A stretch of DNA of 64,000 nt from Methanohalophilus portucalensis. Its GTDB lineage: Archaea > Halobacteriota > Methanosarcinia > Methanosarcinales > Methanosarcinaceae. Position numbers and translations under genes: made by a program. The notes beneath the pieces were generated by a model. It was not told the DNA's origin and did no database searches. It saw nothing but the letters and a program-made list of their open reading frames with translations. Where the stretch lies: contig NZ_CP017881.1 of the NCBI RefSeq assembly GCF_002761295.1, positions 1,593,604 through 1,657,603 of the forward strand, in the 5' to 3' direction. Shown here in pieces: positions 55,689 to 64,000 of the stretch (position 1 is its first letter; every line of letters starts with the position of its first letter).

Positions 55689-56050
55689 TATATGAATATG
55701 TGTTCCTGAAATCCCTTTTATTAACTCTGGCGATTGAAATTCCCATAATTTTCTTTATTGTCAGGAATCTTTTTGGGTTGAAGCGAAATATCTTATCGGA
55801 TAGCCTTTTATTTTCCTGTGCAATTTGTGCTACAGCTTTGACTTTACCTTATCTATGGTTTATATTCCCGGCTATTATAGGCTCATATTGCTGGCTTATT
55901 CTGGCAGGTGAAGGAATTGTGATTCTGGTAGAAACTTGGATTTATTTTGTCTTCCTTAAATTGGATCTGGATGAATCCTTACTTATTTCGATTTGTTGCA
56001 ATTTGGCTTCAGTTTTTGCCGGTTTTTTGCTAGGGAAGTCCATTTTTTGA
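55685..56050 (+). CDS. Small polytopic membrane protein
   Basis: 121 residues with four hydrophobic helices, starting inside the stop of the preceding gene. The pair is probably a membrane unit with the secreted protein. No family recognised. Confidence 0.6.
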   Translation: MIYEYVFLKSLLLTLAIEIPIIFFIVRNLFGLKRNILSDSLLFSCAICATALTLPYLWFIFPAIIGSYCWLILAGEGIVILVETWIYFVFLKLDLDESLLISICCNLASVFAGFLLGKSIF

Positions 56051-56507
56051 TCATGATACTTTAATTCAGCTTTAATGGTATGTAGTATGGTATTGTAGGA
56101 ATTTTCCTTATAAATTGCAAAAGAAAATATAATTACTATATATTATATAACAAAAACATTTATATTTGTATGGTTTCTATAGTTATATAATGTCAGATGA
56201 ATATTCTGGAGGTGGGGCAGCAAATCCCGGCATTGTAAAAATCGCCTGATATATTTTCCAGAGGTACAGTCGCAGAACACTGATCCTTAGAATATGATGC
56301 AAACTACTCGGAGTGTGAAACACACGATAATAAGTTGCTCCATACAGATTTCCGGAATTGGCCGTCGACCCGTTTTCCCTGTCCATAACCCCTCTTTCCT
56401 GCTCCTTCATGAAACTCCCTATTCTCCTCCTGTCCCGCCGGATTGGTTTTAGCGTTATACCGAAAACTAACCCTTAAGCCTTTTAGGCAAAACCATTTTT
56501 TCTTTTT
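56051..56507. other. Intergenic region with TATA element and uncertain small ORFs
   Basis: AT-rich at 56090-56190, with a TATA-like TTTATATTTG at ~56159-56168 that predicts a plus transcript starting near 56190. It then becomes GC-richer without clear coding. A 19-codon ORF (MSDEYSGGGAANPGIVKIA, 56190-56249) begins at that point, and a 75-codon frame on the minus strand (56410-56183) has GGGAG before its ATG. A short RNA or small protein is possible but unsupported by family evidence. Confidence 0.25.
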
Positions 56508-57179
56508 TCATTTGCCTTTTCTTAGGTATCTCCGAATAAGTACCCATATGGCTCCTGTGGCGGATATGAATATTACTAGCATGAACATACCGAATATATT
56601 GAAATAGGCTTCATGGGCAGGCCTTTCAAAAAAATCCGACTTCAATTTAGGCATAAGGTAGACAGTATTCAGGAATTCGATGGCAGACCACTTTTCTTTT
56701 TCCCCAACTACAAGTACATATTTTCCCTTATTGTCCGGGCTGAAAACTTTCAATATATATTTTCCAGTTCCTACTTCTATTCCTTTTACTGTTTTTCCAT
56801 CCTGGTCTGTTATTAGTTCGGGTCCGTCGTAATAGTAATCTCCTCCGAATTCCTCATAATACGGGGTCCACTCATGGGACATCCCATCAAGTACAGTGCA
56901 ATTTGTATCATCGATTCCTTCACGGCATATTTTTACAGATACATCCTTTTCGATACCTTCGGTTGCGGGTACAAGCAGGCTGGCATATAGTCTGAAAGAC
57001 GTATTAGAGTCTATAACGTATATGTCGGGCACACCTCTAAGTTCGCCGTAGAATGCCTGGGAAATTTCAGGATTTTCAACATTGGTTGTATTGCTTTCAA
57101 CAAGCCGTGGCAGATGGGCAGAACCAACTGCAGGGGCAAGCAGGAGGGCAGCGAGGAGTATTATTGGGACAAGTTTCAT
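56508..57179 (-). CDS. Secreted, C-terminally anchored protein
   Basis: 223 residues. Signal peptide (VPIILLAALLLAPAVGSAHLP), an extracellular beta-rich domain with two Cys (ICREGIDDTNC), an acidic Tyr-rich patch (EEFGGDYYYDGPEL), and a C-terminal membrane helix with a basic stop (LIRRYLRKGK). Cell-surface role likely. No family recognised. Confidence 0.65.
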   Translation of the reverse strand: MKLVPIILLAALLLAPAVGSAHLPRLVESNTTNVENPEISQAFYGELRGVPDIYVIDSNTSFRLYASLLVPATEGIEKDVSVKICREGIDDTNCTVLDGMSHEWTPYYEEFGGDYYYDGPELITDQDGKTVKGIEVGTGKYILKVFSPDNKGKYVLVVGEKEKWSAIEFLNTVYLMPKLKSDFFERPAHEAYFNIFGMFMLVIFISATGAIWVLIRRYLRKGK

Positions 57180-57285
57180 GAAATAAAATCTATCTTTCGG
57201 GCATATAGTTCCTTTGCTAAAAATTCAGTGGTCCATTGAATACGAATCAAAAGTGATTTATGTTAACATCTCTCAATAATATATT

Positions 57286-58281
57286 ATGATACCGCAAATA
57301 TCCTTTTCCCGGCCAGTTGTGCTTGTAAGCAGGTGCCTTGAATTTGAAAAAGTACGTTATGATGGCCAAGTGATTCACTGCCAGGCAGTGCGGGACCTTG
57401 AGCCTTTCGTGGATTTCATTAAAGTATGTCCGGAAGTAGACATTGGTCTTGGAGTTCCGAGGGATACCCTGAGGATTGTAAAGACCAAAGGGGAATACCG
57501 TCTTGTACAACCCAAAACAGGAAATGATGTAACTGAAAAAATGGATGAATTTACGGATTCTTTCCTTGAGGAATTGTCGGAAGTGGATGGTTTCATTTTT
57601 AAGTCCAAGTCTCCGACAATTGGTATTCGTGATATCAAGGTTTATAGTGGATTAAGTAATGCCGGGGTAATTGAAAGAGGCAGTGGATTCTTTGCAGACA
57701 AGATTCTGAAACGCTATGGTGGTTATCCCATTGAAGAGGATGACAGGTTGCGTAATGTACGTATCAGGCATGATTTCCTCACTCGTCTTTTTGCTTTTGC
57801 AGACTTCAGGGAGACCTTGGGTTCTGGAAACATGGAGCAATTGGTAGAATACAACCGCCGTTATCACTATCTTTTCATGCTTTACAGCCAACCGCTAGCA
57901 AACAAAATGAATTCTCTTATTGAAGGGTCGCAAGGGGCTGTTTTCAATGAGGTTTCAGGGGAATATTTTACACTGCTCAAGGAAGTTTTCTCCAATCACC
58001 CATTTTCGAAATCCTACATAAATATGGCACAGAATATATATTCGGGTTTCAAGGAACAGGCAACTGTGGAAGACGACTTTCTATTTAATGATGTAATTAA
58101 TCTCTATTCCCGCAATCTGGTGGATGTGGGTGCAGTTCTTGAAATGCTGAAATTCTTTGTCGGCAAATTTGCTTCAGAGGCATCAGCTTATTCCAGGTTT
58201 TTCGAACCCTATCCTGCGGAGCTGAAAATGGAAGTGGACCCTGGTAGGGATAAGGATTACTGGGAGCATTTTCATTTCTAA
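57286..58281 (+). CDS. DUF523-DUF1722 fusion protein
   Basis: 331 residues. DUF523 (SRCLEFEKVRYDGQ, VCPEVDIGLGVPRDTLRI, KSKSPTIGIRDIK) followed by DUF1722/YbgA (VRIRHDFLTRLFAFADFRETL ... YNRRYHYLFMLYS). In E. coli ybgA is next to phr. Here the gene converges on a photolyase-family gene, stop to stop with a 2-bp gap, which supports a link to flavin/DNA-repair function. Starts at ATG 57286. Confidence 0.9.
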   Translation: MIPQISFSRPVVLVSRCLEFEKVRYDGQVIHCQAVRDLEPFVDFIKVCPEVDIGLGVPRDTLRIVKTKGEYRLVQPKTGNDVTEKMDEFTDSFLEELSEVDGFIFKSKSPTIGIRDIKVYSGLSNAGVIERGSGFFADKILKRYGGYPIEEDDRLRNVRIRHDFLTRLFAFADFRETLGSGNMEQLVEYNRRYHYLFMLYSQPLANKMNSLIEGSQGAVFNEVSGEYFTLLKEVFSNHPFSKSYINMAQNIYSGFKEQATVEDDFLFNDVINLYSRNLVDVGAVLEMLKFFVGKFASEASAYSRFFEPYPAELKMEVDPGRDKDYWEHFHF

Positions 58282-58283
58282 TA

Positions 58284-59789
58284 TTATTTAAGGTAGTTAA
58301 GGAAATCATCTGCTTGTGCCAGTATTTGCTTAAGTTCCTTTTTATCGATTCGCTCCAGGTTTTTTAGAATGAGTTTCATACGGGCTATATTTCTAAGTTT
58401 TTTATTATTTTTGTGAAGAAATGCCCAATAGAGGTAATTAAAGGGGCAGGCATCTATACCGGTTCGATGGTTGTGGTTATATGCGCAATTGCGACAGTAA
58501 TCACTCATTTTGTTGATATAGTTTGCAGAAGAGATGTAGGGTTTAGTGGCAATAATTCCTCCATCTGCAAACTGCCCCATTCCTATAACATTGGGTTGCA
58601 TAACCCAGTCATATGCATCTATGAAAGCTGTATGGAACCAGTTTTTAACCTCTAAGGGATTAATTTCTGCAAGCAGTGCAAAGTTACTCAGTACCATAAG
58701 TCTCTGTATATGGTGTGCATAGCCTGTATCACGTACCTCTTCAATTACACTGGCCATACAGTTCATAGCTGTTCTTTCGGGGTACCAGTATATAGTGGGT
58801 AATTCCCTTTCATGATTAAACCAGTTGTTTTTTAGGTATTTTTCCCCTTTGTAGTTGTAAATGCAATGCATGTATTCGCGCCATCCAAGTATTTGCCTGA
58901 TGAATCCTTCGACGCTGTTTAGGGGGAGATTTTTTTGGTAATAAGCCAGCTCGGCCTTTTTGACTACATTTAGGGGATGTAGGAGGCCGAGGTTTAGATA
59001 GGGGGATAAAATTGAATGCCAAAGTACATTGTCACCTGTAAGCATTATGTCCTGGTAGGATCCGAAATTGGCGATTTTTTCTTCTATAAAGAAGTCGAGT
59101 GCTTTTTTTGCATCTTCATGGGTTACAGCTAAATTGAAATCTTTTCCTTTTCCATATGTAGGATATTTGCTTCTTTCAACTTCTGCTATAACTTCTTTTG
59201 TGATCTTATCAGGTGGAAACTTTATATGTTGGGGTGGTTTATCCTGAAATCCATCTTTAGGTGGAGGTTTGCGGTTTTCCCGATCTAGGTTCCATTTTCC
59301 TCCAAAGGGTTTACCATCTTTTTCAATCAGGATGTCATATTTTTTGCGGCCTGTCCTATAGAAATTTTCCATGAGAAATTTTTTACGTGAGCATGCCCAA
59401 TCTCTAAATTCCTGTGCTTGCCACATAAATTGGTTATCCGGCAGGAATACTACTTTGCAATTGAGATTGAGCTTTTCGATATCTTTTTTAAGATGGATAT
59501 TCGCAGGTTCCGAAATATGGAGTTCATCTATTTCTTTATTTTTTATCCATTTGTTTAATGGTTTTTCCATTTCTGCGGCCTTTATGTAGGTTAAATCTGC
59601 ACCTCTTTTTCGAAGTTTTTCTGCATAGTGGCGCATTGCAGACCACACAAGAATCAGCTTTTTTTTGTGATAAGTTCTGGAAAGGCTAAAACCGGTATAT
59701 TCTATCATTATTAGGGGGGCACGCGGGGAATTTTGGATCAAAGGATTGTCCTCTATCAACTGGTCTCCTACAATCCATATGCCTTTCAT
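58284..59789 (-). CDS. Iron-sulfur cryptochrome/photolyase (FeS-BCP, PhrB-like)
   Basis: 501 residues. N-terminal Rossmann antenna domain (IWIVGDQL), FAD-binding helical domain with ILGWREYMHCIYN, YAHHIQRLMVLSNFALLAEINP and FIDAYDWVMQPNVIGMGQFADGG, and C-terminal cysteines C-x2-C (YCRNCAYN) and C (DACPFNYLYW) that with one more Cys can ligate a [4Fe-4S] cluster. Homologues repair (6-4) photoproducts. Confidence 0.9.
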   Translation of the reverse strand: MKGIWIVGDQLIEDNPLIQNSPRAPLIMIEYTGFSLSRTYHKKKLILVWSAMRHYAEKLRKRGADLTYIKAAEMEKPLNKWIKNKEIDELHISEPANIHLKKDIEKLNLNCKVVFLPDNQFMWQAQEFRDWACSRKKFLMENFYRTGRKKYDILIEKDGKPFGGKWNLDRENRKPPPKDGFQDKPPQHIKFPPDKITKEVIAEVERSKYPTYGKGKDFNLAVTHEDAKKALDFFIEEKIANFGSYQDIMLTGDNVLWHSILSPYLNLGLLHPLNVVKKAELAYYQKNLPLNSVEGFIRQILGWREYMHCIYNYKGEKYLKNNWFNHERELPTIYWYPERTAMNCMASVIEEVRDTGYAHHIQRLMVLSNFALLAEINPLEVKNWFHTAFIDAYDWVMQPNVIGMGQFADGGIIATKPYISSANYINKMSDYCRNCAYNHNHRTGIDACPFNYLYWAFLHKNNKKLRNIARMKLILKNLERIDKKELKQILAQADDFLNYLK

Positions 59790-59814
59790 TCCTGCCCATC
59801 TCCCTTATTTTTGA

Positions 59815-60126
59815 TCAGATGAATTTCACGGCAGTTCCGTATGCAAGGATCTCGGCGGCAGAGGCCATTGTCTGCGATGTTGTGAAACGCACATTAACTA
59901 TTGCATCGGCATCCAGTTTTTCTGCTTCTTCAATCATGCGTTGCATTGCTTCATCTCTGGATGTTTTGAGCATCTTTGAGTAACCTTTAAGCTCCCCTCC
60001 GACTACATTCTTCAGAGCTGCCCCTATATCGCTACCGATATGTCTCGATTGTACCGTATTTCCCATCACGATACCAAGGATTTTTTGTTGCTTTCCATCA
60101 ACCGTTTCAGTAGTAGTGATAATCAA
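59815..60126 (-). CDS. YbjQ/UPF0145 family protein
   Basis: 103 residues with the conserved NTVQSRHIGSDIGAALKNVVGGELKGYSKML pattern and DADAIVNVRF. Homologues form pentamers and have been called heavy-metal-binding; role unproven. Confidence 0.9.
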   Translation of the reverse strand: MIITTTETVDGKQQKILGIVMGNTVQSRHIGSDIGAALKNVVGGELKGYSKMLKTSRDEAMQRMIEEAEKLDADAIVNVRFTTSQTMASAAEILAYGTAVKFI

Positions 60127-60195
60127 GATAGGCTCTCCATGACAAGATTTTTTATCATTAAAAAAAAAATAATAAAAAAAAGATATTGGATGTCA

Positions 60196-60993
60196 TTACT
60201 CTTTTTCAAGATGGACATCCAGCTGTGGGAATGGGATCTCTATTCCCAGTTCTCTGTAGGCCTTGAATATATTTTCTGTGAGTTCTTTCTTTACATTCCA
60301 GAAATCCTCTGTTTTTGTCCAGGCACGAAGCTGCAGGTTTACAGAGGAATCTGCAAGTTCGGTTGTCATTACTGCAGGGGCAGGATCTGACAGCACTTTA
60401 CTGTGGGATTTCATTGTTTCAATGGCAATTTCAATGGCTCTGTCTATATTGGAACTGTAACTTATTCCTACATCAACACTTACTCTCCTGGTGGGCAGGC
60501 GTGTTGCATTGATGATAGCGTTTCCCCATACAAGTTTATTAGGGATGGTGATGAATTTGTTATCTGGTGCAAGAAGTTCAGTAGCCATAATCCCAACGCC
60601 CGAAACAGTTCCTGAGATGCCGTTTATTTCTACGTATTCATTTTTATCTATGGGGCGAAGTGCAGCAATCCATATTCCTGCCCCCAGATTTGTGAGTGTA
60701 TCCTGCATCCCGAATCCAAGGATCAATCCAATCACGGCTGACAATCCCAGGACTACAGGTCCGACATCAAAGTTCAATGTTGACAATGTGGCAAGGATTA
60801 CAATAACGTAGAGAAGAATGCTGAAAAATCTTGCCAGGAAGTCAATTACAAGTGAAGGTAATTTTGTTCTGGAGATGCTGTCTTTAAACATTCCTGTCAG
60901 GATGCGGGCAATGATAGAACCTGCAACCAGTACTATCAGGGCCGCTCCGATGTCCCATACTGTAAGGTTGTTGAATTGAAACATTTCTGCCAT
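60196..60993 (-). CDS. mscS: Small-conductance mechanosensitive channel MscS
   Basis: 265 residues, three N-terminal helices. The pore-lining helix and MscS signature (SAVIGLILGFGMQDTLTNLGAGIWI) are followed by the beta domain (GISGTVSGVGIMATELLAPDNKFITIPN). It releases solutes on hypo-osmotic shock. AGGAGGAT precedes the ATG and GTTTTATATACC upstream is a good TATA box. Confidence 0.93.
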   Translation of the reverse strand: MAEMFQFNNLTVWDIGAALIVLVAGSIIARILTGMFKDSISRTKLPSLVIDFLARFFSILLYVIVILATLSTLNFDVGPVVLGLSAVIGLILGFGMQDTLTNLGAGIWIAALRPIDKNEYVEINGISGTVSGVGIMATELLAPDNKFITIPNKLVWGNAIINATRLPTRRVSVDVGISYSSNIDRAIEIAIETMKSHSKVLSDPAPAVMTTELADSSVNLQLRAWTKTEDFWNVKKELTENIFKAYRELGIEIPFPQLDVHLEKE

Positions 60994-61086
60994 TCTATCC
61001 TCCTTGAATCAATTTTTACTCTACAAAGAAAATGGGGCATAGGTATATAAAACAGATGTTACTTGGACTTCAAGGTATGTTTTGCA

Positions 61087-61503
61087 TTATATGCCAATAA
61101 TTCTTTTTTTACAGTAGCCGAGACTGTACCATTGGCATTCAGAACAAATATTATCGAATTTTTCTTCATCGATATATTTCAGTTTTTTAAGAATTTCGCT
61201 GTACAGGTAATGTTTTCCAAAATAAATTCCAAGAGAATCAGCTACTTTTCTGTCGAGCATTTTGACTTTCGTTTCAACTTCACAACCAATAAGACTTATT
61301 TTAGCATTTTCGCTTTGTGAATCAATGATTTCCAGTCTGGGGCAGGCTGTGCAAATACAATCCGGAGTATTTGTGACCTCTATCAGGAGATCACAGCTGT
61401 TTAGTTTTTCAATAATGTTTTCCATATTCTCTATAAATTGTTCAGAATAACCCTTCCCGATGAAGCCCTGGATGCAAAATATATGGTGTGCCCGGATTTG
61501 CAT
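61087..61503 (-). CDS. DUF1284 Cys-rich protein
   Basis: 138 residues. Starts IRAHHIFCIQGFIGKGYSEQF, typical of DUF1284, and carries CICTACPRLE and CSECQWYSLGYCKKR cysteine groups that probably bind metal or Fe-S. Function unknown. Confidence 0.85.
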   Translation of the reverse strand: MQIRAHHIFCIQGFIGKGYSEQFIENMENIIEKLNSCDLLIEVTNTPDCICTACPRLEIIDSQSENAKISLIGCEVETKVKMLDRKVADSLGIYFGKHYLYSEILKKLKYIDEEKFDNICSECQWYSLGYCKKRIIGI

Positions 61504-61546
61504 TTTTCATCCACATCTAAGAAAGTTAATGGAAAATGAGTACTAT

Positions 61547-61954
61547 TCAGGGTACGAGAATATCTCCTATGGAATGTATGATTCCATTGCTGCATTCGAT
61601 ATCAGGTTTAAGGATTGGCGTGTTTTCCACAAATATTTTCCCCTCGTTTTCCCTCAACCTCAATTTGTTGCCTCCTGTCGTAGTCAATGTGGTATTTTCG
61701 CGGAGGTCTTCGGTGCTGTATTTTCCTTCTACTATATGGTAACTAATAATATCTCTAAGGTAATCAAGATCTTCGAAGGCATCGTCTATAACTGAATCAG
61801 GAATGGGTTCAAAAGCACTTTCCACTGGCGCAAAAATGGTGAAAGGCCCTTCTGTGGAATACTTTTCCATAAGGTCAAGTGCTTTGGCTGCTTTTAAAAG
61901 GGTGGTGAATTCTCCCATGTCCTTTGCGGTTTGGATAAGGTCCTTTGACTCCAT
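61547..61954 (-). CDS. Fasciclin-domain protein without signal peptide
   Basis: 135 residues forming one FAS1 domain (FTTLLKAAKALDLMEKYSTEGPFTIFAPVESAFEPIP ... GIIHSIGDILVP). No signal sequence, unlike the copy at 35.1 kb, so it is probably cytoplasmic or exported another way. AGGAGAAAAG precedes the ATG, 29 bp after the KH gene on the same strand. Confidence 0.88.
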   Translation of the reverse strand: MESKDLIQTAKDMGEFTTLLKAAKALDLMEKYSTEGPFTIFAPVESAFEPIPDSVIDDAFEDLDYLRDIISYHIVEGKYSTEDLRENTTLTTTGGNKLRLRENEGKIFVENTPILKPDIECSNGIIHSIGDILVP

Positions 61955-61983
61955 TCTTTTCTCCTATGGTTAATTTTGTATGA

Positions 61984-62520
61984 TTAATAGGAATCCAGCT
62001 GGGCTTGCATCAATTCTTTGTGTTTCTTTTCGAGGAAACTGTACACGGGGCCATGATTTGCTCCTTCTATGAGCATTTCAACTGCAGTTCTCATAATTTG
62101 GATTTGCTCCGGGTATCCTATGAAACTGACTGTTTTTCCATAGATTGAGATTTTCACTCCAATTAGGTTTTCAGCAATTTCTCGGGTTTTACCCCCTTTG
62201 CCTATAATCCTGCCCTTTAGACGAGTCATTTCCTTATTTGTAGATGCATGTTTTGAAAGATCAATAACCTCCAACATCAGCAGATCATCATCCAGCATAG
62301 GTATTGTTTTTTCAGGGTTGAATCCTCTTCCAATGGCTTTGATTGTCTCGATGGCCCTGAGGGTTCCTACGGGGTCATCTCCCTGTATGACTTCTACGCT
62401 CCCATTTTCACTGTCGATGTTGAGTTGTGAAGATGATTTTTCCTCTATGAATTTTTTAGTCTGGCCTTTTGGCCCGATGATTGCACCAATTCTATCTTTT
62501 GGTATTTTTAAATGCGTCAT
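61984..62520 (-). CDS. KH-domain protein, Pno1/Dim2-like
   Basis: 178 residues with two KH domains carrying GxxG loops (IGPKGQTKKF and IGKGGKTREI). It matches archaeal Dim2/Pno1, a small-subunit maturation and translation factor. ATG at 62520 (MTHLKIP). Located 16 bp after rio1, the usual partner. Confidence 0.9.
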   Translation of the reverse strand: MTHLKIPKDRIGAIIGPKGQTKKFIEEKSSSQLNIDSENGSVEVIQGDDPVGTLRAIETIKAIGRGFNPEKTIPMLDDDLLMLEVIDLSKHASTNKEMTRLKGRIIGKGGKTREIAENLIGVKISIYGKTVSFIGYPEQIQIMRTAVEMLIEGANHGPVYSFLEKKHKELMQAQLDSY

Positions 62521-62536
62521 AATTTTCAACCTGTGT

Positions 62537-63328
62537 TTACTTGTCTCTTTGTTTTTCGGTAATAATCCTTAAAAGTTCTTCTTCGTCGGGCTGTATGCCG
62601 TATTTCTTGAAGTGGCGGGCAAGATTTCTGATATCTCGTTTTAGAAAGTCATTTGCCGATGGATGCTCCAGTGTTACAGATTGGCCCATGTCTATGAGAT
62701 ATGGTTCAAGGGTAGATGGATCTAGCAAAATATTGTATTCGCTAAGGTCTCCATGTACTAGTTTGGCTTCACTATAAAGTAGTTCGAGGTAATGTATAAT
62801 TGTCCCAAAAATTGTTTGTGCAGATTGTTCACTAAGTTTTACTTCCTTTAGAAGAGGGTAGGGTTTGTCTCCTTCTCCGATAAATTCCATGGCAAGTATG
62901 TTTTTGTGGGTATCTATTGGCCTGGGGGCAGCTATGCCGCATTCTCTGGCACGCATAAGATTGCGGTACTCTTTTTTTGTCCATGCAAATATGATATCTT
63001 TTTTCTTGTGACGTATATTGCTAAAACGTGGGTCTCCTCGTATATATTCATCCATGGAATTAAAGGTGCTTGAAGATATGCGGTATATTTTGAGAGCTAT
63101 GTTTTTGTCTTTGCCTTCTGCAAGGAATACGTTTGCTTCCTTACCGGTGCTAATTGATCCGCCGAGACTTTCTATCACGCCTTTTCTTGCCAGGTCATAA
63201 AGAGCTTTGAGGGTGGCTTCATCAAATACATTTTCTTTTACTTTCAGGTGCTCACTGTCTTTGCGTCTGATGCGCATTTTGTCGACATCAGTGTCGAGTT
63301 TTCGTATGTCTTTTGATTCTTTTTCCAT
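62537..63328 (-). CDS. rio1: RIO1-type atypical protein kinase
   Basis: 263 residues from the ATG at 63328. P-loop-like STGKEANVFLAEG, catalytic LVHGDLSEYNIL and metal-binding LIDMGQSV are present. RIO1 kinases mature the small ribosomal subunit. Co-transcribed with the KH gene. Confidence 0.94.
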   Translation of the reverse strand: MEKESKDIRKLDTDVDKMRIRRKDSEHLKVKENVFDEATLKALYDLARKGVIESLGGSISTGKEANVFLAEGKDKNIALKIYRISSSTFNSMDEYIRGDPRFSNIRHKKKDIIFAWTKKEYRNLMRARECGIAAPRPIDTHKNILAMEFIGEGDKPYPLLKEVKLSEQSAQTIFGTIIHYLELLYSEAKLVHGDLSEYNILLDPSTLEPYLIDMGQSVTLEHPSANDFLKRDIRNLARHFKKYGIQPDEEELLRIITEKQRDK

Positions 63329-63640
63329 GCTGCCACATCTTTTCAATATATATTTCCCGGGATTTGCTCTTGCAATATTTTATTTTTGTAGGATCTTCGT
63401 TTTTTGTTTTGAAATATGCCAGCTTGATAGGTTCTTCATGCTATTTATGCGTTCCATTTATGGATGGATTTGTTTTTTGCTGTTCTCAACATTTCATTTC
63501 AATATTTGTTTGCACGATAACTATTAATATCAGTGGGCATATGTAGGAGTCCCGCTCAATGAATGGGTGCAGATGTAGCATACAATGCTTGCAACTGCTT
63601 GATGCCTGTTTGTTCAGTGGAAATTAATAATGCAAATGCT

Positions 63641-63663
63641 TATATACGTTCGACACGTATATA
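63641..63663. promoter_or_regulatory. Palindromic bidirectional TATA element
   Basis: A perfect inverted repeat of TATATACGT and ACGTATATA with a 5-bp centre. Each arm holds a TATA-box sequence, so the element can drive transcription on both strands: toward rio1 on the minus strand and toward the right-hand leader on the plus strand. Confidence 0.5.
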
Positions 63664-64000
63664 TGTGTCCTGTGAATGGCACAGTATTGGTAACCTGTTT
63701 CATGCGTGAACCTTGCTGGTTTGTCGTGTGAATTGTTCCGGCTTGGCCGGATCAAAAGGTTTATATACCAAAAACAGTATTCATGTGTTCCCGCACAGAA
63801 CGTGTGTGGAAACATAATCACCTTCATTTTAATGGAGACAGGAGATAACAATTCTGTCTGACTCACGCAATGGCAGTTCGGTGAATTCTGATCGTTAGTA
63901 TTAAGAATTCACTGTGCAGGGCCTTTAATCAGCATCCATGTTGTTTAACAGGTACCCTGCCAACAATTTCCTTTAACCTTCAAAAGGTGTGCTAGAAATA
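63664..64000 (+). other. Non-coding leader with strong promoter and hairpins, possibly before a stable RNA operon
   Basis: No credible ORF. A third TATA box GGTTTATATACC (63759-63770) is preceded by a CCGGC/GCCGG repeat (63738-63750). Downstream is a 9-bp stem GTGAATTCT / AGAATTCAC (63881-63889 and 63904-63912). Tandem strong promoters with a long structured leader are typical of archaeal rRNA operons; no 16S start appears before the window ends. This is inference. Confidence 0.35.

Noticed and set aside
63207..63546. Plus-strand ORFs over and upstream of rio1
   Set aside because: Phe/Cys/Ser-rich shadow frames overlapping the kinase gene and its upstream region, no ribosome site.

Overview
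The window is a chromosomal segment of a methanogenic archaeon of the family Methanosarcinaceae. The evidence is membrane-bound heterodisulfide reductase hdrE-hdrD (found only in cytochrome-containing methanogens), archaeal information-processing genes (MCM helicase, TFB, Gar1, thermosome, diphthine synthase, a Pno1/Dim2-like KH protein, RIO1 kinase), archaeal PpcA-type PEP carboxylase, cytochrome c maturation genes ccmABC, and TATA-box promoters, some placed so close to start codons that leaderless transcripts are likely. A Na+/proline-type symporter, a MscS channel and moderate GC would fit Methanohalophilus, Methanolobus or Methanococcoides; the genus cannot be fixed from the sequence alone.

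Layout. 0-8.6 kb: 3' part of pycA, birA, an S-layer-like surface protein, two coiled-coil proteins, DUF424, mcm, a TrmJ-like methyltransferase, then a rubrerythrin-like / small siroheme reductase pair. 8.6-12.5 kb: hdrED with its own promoter and terminator, two tandem DUF116 proteins, and an RNase P RNA gene on the minus strand. 12.5-18.3 kb: msrB, a universal stress protein, ccmABC, an old-yellow-enzyme homologue, an S4/FtsJ methyltransferase and DUF2119. 18.3-30.3 kb: dense housekeeping (thermosome, dphB, HerA-like ATPase, DUF357, DUF555, PfkB kinase, PPDK, gar1-tfb, LysE, trm5, tRNA-Thr). 30.3-37.6 kb: a less dense, AT-richer and partly decayed segment with a truncated and frameshifted carA, intact ppcA, a frameshifted purE, purC with a winged-helix gene, a fasciclin lipoprotein, a gene remnant, a 51-residue membrane ORF and a ZIP transporter. 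37.6-40.1 kb: an orphan MtaA/UroD-family methyltransferase, an EamA transporter and a PH-domain protein.

40.3-51 kb is a defence-type island: type I restriction-modification genes hsdM, hsdS and hsdR interleaved with three proteins I do not recognise (two with membrane segments, one basic with a coiled coil), a Fic-domain protein with a C-terminal winged helix, and a HicBA-like toxin-antitoxin pair. Related TACCAAT-containing inverted repeats lie upstream of both fic and hsdR, suggesting shared control. GC content changes sharply inside the island and inside hsdS, a sign of modular exchange.

51-64 kb: PutP symporter, DUF2070 membrane protein, several small secreted or membrane proteins, a DUF523-DUF1722 protein convergent with an iron-sulfur cryptochrome/photolyase, YbjQ, MscS, DUF1284, a second fasciclin protein and the KH/RIO1 pair. 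The right edge holds strong tandem TATA elements, including a perfect palindrome with a TATA box in each arm, and a structured leader that may precede a stable RNA operon outside the window.
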